A stretch of DNA of 27,930 nucleotides from Flavobacterium sp. UBA6135 (GTDB lineage: Bacteria; Bacteroidota; Bacteroidia; Flavobacteriales; Flavobacteriaceae), in NCBI RefSeq assembly GCF_002428305.1, contig NZ_DIVJ01000013.1, positions 1-27,930 on the forward strand, written 5' to 3'. Below the pieces are notes generated by a model that searched no databases, had not been told where the DNA came from, and was given only the letters and a program-made list of their open reading frames with translations. Every line of letters begins with the position of its first letter. The first letter of the stretch is position 1. Position numbers and translations under genes: made by a program. Shown one piece after another: positions 25,254 through 27,930 of this stretch.

Positions 25254-25406
25254 TTACTCGGGTTTGATTTTTACAATTTTGTTGTCTTTAATTATCACAA
25301 GTTCAGTATTCTTCTGTTTTTTAAATTCAATTAATTTTTCATAAACTTTTTCAAGTCCGATTAGTATTTTATCTTTTAATTCTAATTGTTTTTCAACGGT
25401 TGTCAT
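25254..25406 (-). CDS. Small 50-residue protein paired with the zeta-toxin-like gene
   Basis: 50 residues (begins MTTVEKQLELKDKILIGLEK; ends NKIVKIKPE), highly charged, with a likely amphipathic helix in the first 30 residues and a short beta-rich end. The ATG at 25406 lies inside the 3' end of the zeta-like gene (overlap 14 bases, different frame), which implies coupling. Its stop is TAA. It could be the antitoxin or a regulator of the kinase, as small partners next to zeta-family kinases often are, but I recognise no antitoxin family. The frame is intact although its partner is broken. Confidence 0.65.
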   Translation of the reverse strand: MTTVEKQLELKDKILIGLEKVYEKLIEFKKQKNTELVIIKDNKIVKIKPE

Positions 25407-25974
25407 ATGCTTTTAGTTTTTTAAATTTTAATTCATCAATAATATTTAGCTGACCATCAATTGTTTTTATCGCCAAAAGTTCGTGTTTCCCTTCTGAGTT
25501 GTCAAATATCAATGTTCCGTCAACAATTGGCAGATAAATTTCAAAAAGATTTTTTATTCCATTAAAATAACGTCTTTCAATGACTTCAGGTTCAATGTTA
25601 TGTCCACCTTCTGAAACTCTAATCTTAACTCGTTCTTTTGCTAATTCCACATTTTACAACCAAAAAAATAACAACGTAATTGTATATCCTTTTTCACGAG
25701 CTGTTTTAATTTTGTTTTTGTAACTCCTTGTAGAGAGTGTTGTTTCAAAAGCAAAACTTTTATTTTCTTTAAGTAGTTCGTTAATTCTGTTCAACATTAT
25801 TCGACCAGATTCAAATGCAACATTTTCAGGTTGAAAAGGTGATAAACCTTTCGCAATTTCGTCAGCATTTACAAACTCTTTACAGTTAATAATGTCAGGT
25901 AAAATTGTAAAAGAAGCGGTAGTTTTTCCTGCTCCATTACAACCTGCAATTATGTAAAGATTTTTTTCTCTCAT
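25393..25974 (-). pseudogene. Zeta-toxin-like P-loop kinase, interrupted by one in-frame stop
   Basis: The frame runs from ATG 25974 for 106 codons, hits TAA at 25654-25656, and continues in the same frame for 86 sense codons to 25393. The first part has MREKNLYIIAGCNGAGKTT (Walker A GCNGAGKT, residues 11-18), FVNADEIAKGLSP with the presumed catalytic Asp-38, and FAFETTLSTRSY. The second part has VELAKERVKIRVSEGGHN, VIERRYFNGIKNLFEIYLP and IFDNS, all conserved in zeta-type kinases. The junction reads FFWL-stop-NVELAKERV; a CAA to TAA change would explain it. Zeta toxins phosphorylate UDP-N-acetylglucosamine precursors; many chromosomal relatives are uncharacterised kinases. Restart at the GTG 25650 would make a fragment without a P-loop. 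It is most likely inactive. Confidence 0.8.
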
Positions 25975-25978
25975 ATTG

Positions 25979-25986
25979 CAAATTTA
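25979..25986 (-). promoter_or_regulatory. -7 box abutting the zeta-like gene start
   Basis: The minus strand reads TAAATTTG, a full match to TAnnTTTG, and the ATG at 25974 begins only four bases after it. If used, the transcript would be leaderless or nearly so. Confidence 0.5.
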
Positions 25987-26103
25987 CGAAATAAATTTCA
26001 AGTATTTTTTTTCTGTGATTTTACTTTCAGCATTAGAATAGCCCTCATAAGAACTTACATGACTCCTATGGATACCATTTTAAGTTCCCCTCCTTATTTA
26101 TAC

Positions 26104-26133
26104 AAAAAAACCCTTACTTCAATTGAAATAAGG
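26104..26133 (-). terminator. Intrinsic terminator of the AbgT gene
   Basis: CCTTACTTC (26112-26120) and GAAATAAGG (26125-26133) form the stem around AATT. On the minus strand a T run follows (complement of A at 26104-26110). The irregular position is a G-U wobble on minus-strand RNA. Its sequence is nearly the same as the dnaN terminator. Confidence 0.85.
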
Positions 26134-26159
26134 ATCTTTCTATCATATAAAAAAGCTAC

Positions 26160-27707
26160 TTACGGAGCAATATACTCATACGTTGACTGCAACCCTAAAG
26201 GAATTCCTAAAGCCCAATACGCCAAAAGGAATATCGTCCACGCAATCATAAACGCGATGGAATACGGAATCATCATGGAGACAAGCGTACCAATTCCCGT
26301 GTTCTTGACGTACTTCTGACAATAAACCACTACCAACGGGAAATACGGCATTAACGGCGTCACGATATTAGAAACCGAATCCCCTACACGATAGGACGCT
26401 TGCGTTAAATCGGGAGAGATACCCAATTGCATTAACATCGGTACCATAATCGGAGCAATTAACGCCCATTTTGCCGAAGCAGAACCAATAAACAAATTGA
26501 CAAAAGCCGTCAATAAAATAATACCTACAATGGTAATTTCCGGTGCGAGTGCCATCGCTTTCAAAGCAGATGCTCCTTTTAAAGCCAATAAAGCTCCTAA
26601 ATTGGATTTGGCAAACGCATCGATAAACAACGCACAGAAGAAAGCCATTACGATATAATAACTCATCCCACTCATGGATTTGGTCATGCTGTCAATAATG
26701 TCTTTTGATTTCTTGAACGTGCCTGACATCATACCATAAACCACACCCGGAACCAAGAAAATAATAAAGATTAAAGGAACAATAGAACGCATCAATGGAG
26801 CTGTAAAAACAGCAATCTCACCGGTCTCTGCTCGTAACGCAGAATCAGCAGGTGCGGCCCAAAAATACAAGCCTAGTAATAGCAATAACATGATACCACA
26901 AGACACCCAAAAGGCTTTTTTCTCTTTTGCGTCTAAGGAATCCATTTTGGGTTGTTCTTCTGAATTGACTTCAACGGTTACACTTCGCAATCTTGGGTCT
27001 ACAATTTTTTCAGTAATGTACCAGCCCAAAAGCACAATCAACAAGGTGGAAGCTGACGTAAAAAACCAGTTGTTCAACGGGTTCAATTGAATGGCAGGAT
27101 CAATAATTTGTGCTGCCGATTGTGTAAAACCTTGTAATAACGGGTCAATTCCTGACGGAATAAAGTTGGCACTAAAACCTCCTGAAACCCCCGCAAATGC
27201 AGCGGCTATTCCCGTTAAGGGATGACGGCCTGCAGCATAAAAAATAACACCGCCTAGTGGAATTACCAAAACATAGCCCGCATCCGTTGCCGTATGAGAC
27301 ACTATGGCAACTAAAATCAACATGGGAGTTAGTAAGGCTTTCGGTGTAAAGCTCAACATCGTTTTTAATCCGGCATTGATGAATCCGGCATGTTCGGCAA
27401 CACCTACACCTAACATGGCAACTAACACGATGCCCAGCGGTGCAAAACTAGTGAATGTGGTGACCATATTGGCCAAAAAAGCCGCTAATGACCCACCGCT
27501 TAATAAATTGATAATGGTAATAGGTGCTTGTGATCTTGGGTCTATCTCTGCAAAAGATACCGTTGAAAAAAAGGCAGATAACACCCATATTAACAGCATT
27601 AAAACAAAAAATAAAATAGCAGGATCAGGGAGTTTGTTACCCTTCCGCTCAATAAAGTCAAGAGCCTTAGCTACAAAGCCCTTTTTGGTTTGTTGAATTT
27701 CTTCCAT
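26160..27707 (-). CDS. AbgT family transporter
   Basis: 515 residues, inner membrane. About a dozen hydrophobic segments are present, with the family blocks LPDPAILFFVLMLLIWVLS near the N-terminus, VAEHAGFINAGLKTML, SHTATDAGYVLVIPLGGVIFYAAGRHPLTGIAAAFAGVSGGFSAN, the re-entrant-like PSGIDPLLQG, and near the end SASAKWALIAPIMVPMLMQLGISPDLTQASYRVGDSVSNIVTPLMPYFPLVV. AbgT proteins import p-aminobenzoyl-glutamate or export sulfonamides and related folate compounds; which applies cannot be told. The frame also opens at a TTG (27725), but the ATG at 27707 (MEEIQQTKKGFV) fits the family. It is monocistronic, with terminator and promoter. Confidence 0.93.
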   Translation of the reverse strand: MEEIQQTKKGFVAKALDFIERKGNKLPDPAILFFVLMLLIWVLSAFFSTVSFAEIDPRSQAPITIINLLSGGSLAAFLANMVTTFTSFAPLGIVLVAMLGVGVAEHAGFINAGLKTMLSFTPKALLTPMLILVAIVSHTATDAGYVLVIPLGGVIFYAAGRHPLTGIAAAFAGVSGGFSANFIPSGIDPLLQGFTQSAAQIIDPAIQLNPLNNWFFTSASTLLIVLLGWYITEKIVDPRLRSVTVEVNSEEQPKMDSLDAKEKKAFWVSCGIMLLLLLGLYFWAAPADSALRAETGEIAVFTAPLMRSIVPLIFIIFLVPGVVYGMMSGTFKKSKDIIDSMTKSMSGMSYYIVMAFFCALFIDAFAKSNLGALLALKGASALKAMALAPEITIVGIILLTAFVNLFIGSASAKWALIAPIMVPMLMQLGISPDLTQASYRVGDSVSNIVTPLMPYFPLVVVYCQKYVKNTGIGTLVSMMIPYSIAFMIAWTIFLLAYWALGIPLGLQSTYEYIAP

Positions 27708-27725
27708 GGTTAGTTTAATTTGCAA

Positions 27726-27758
27726 CTAATATACTATTTTCATAAGTACGATTGCAAA
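27726..27758 (-). promoter_or_regulatory. Candidate AbgT gene promoter
   Basis: On the minus strand TTTG (27755-27758) is followed after 21 bases by TATATTAG (27726-27733), a 7-of-8 match to TAnnTTTG with suitable spacing, and ends 18 bases before the ATG. Confidence 0.45.
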
Positions 27759-27907
27759 TCATCACGGATTTATTACTAACAGAAAAAAGTAAACCCTATA
27801 AGTCATATAAGTTGCTACTATACTTTAAGAGGATAAACTTTGCCTCAACTAGTTTTGAACTTAACCTGTTGTGTAAGTATTGAAATCTCTAGTATCAACA
27901 GTTGCTT

Positions 27908-27930
27908 TGTCATTCCGACGAAGGAGGAAT
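27908..27930. repeat. Start of a dispersed intergenic repeat
   Basis: TGTCATTCCGACG then AAGGAGGAAT, cut by the window end. The first 13 bases match 11288-11300. This opening resembles a repeat often seen between genes in Flavobacteriaceae. Confidence 0.5.

Noticed and set aside
27304..27696. 130-codon plus-strand open frame
   Set aside because: It is the antisense shadow of the strongly conserved AbgT transporter gene.

Overview
The window is AT-rich chromosomal DNA from a member of the Bacteroidota, most likely a gliding Flavobacteriaceae such as Flavobacterium. The evidence is gldF/gldG, at least five secreted proteins ending in type IX secretion (T9SS) type A sorting domains, TAnnTTTG promoter boxes, weak Shine-Dalgarno sequences, and the family content. 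No rRNA, tRNA or CRISPR array was seen.

Layout. 1-2600 holds the 3' end of a large T9SS-secreted protein and a seven-repeat RCC1-type secreted protein, followed by repeat-rich DNA. 2600-6310 (minus strand) holds a secreted ankyrin protein, purC, a small outer-membrane beta-barrel protein, a 220-bp MITE-like element, a tiny membrane protein and a PhoH-family ATPase. 6416-11157 (plus strand) is a housekeeping block: SAM hydrolase-family protein, ABM-domain monooxygenase, gldF, gldG, then dnaN from its own promoter. 11510-17258 (minus) is a tandem triplication of about 615-residue T9SS-secreted beta-propeller-like proteins, downstream of a 1660-residue PKD/Ig-like T9SS protein (17325-22307). 22724-25044 (minus) is an RHS fragment with a JAB-like metallopeptidase tip, overlapping by one base a lipoprotein gene that may encode its immunity partner. 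25254-25974 (minus) is a zeta-toxin-like kinase gene broken by one in-frame TAA, overlapping a small 50-residue partner gene. 26160-27707 (minus) is an AbgT-family transporter.

How they relate. The housekeeping genes are ordinary. The accessory interest is in 11.5-26 kb: a recombining array of secreted paralogues, a displaced RHS toxin tip with a candidate immunity lipoprotein, and a decayed toxin-antitoxin-like module. The MITE-like element at 4915-5134 has 19-bp perfect inverted repeats and 8-bp flanking direct repeats, and it landed in the stop codon of the small membrane protein without changing its predicted end. All functional calls come from reading the sequence by eye and from family knowledge; no searches were run.
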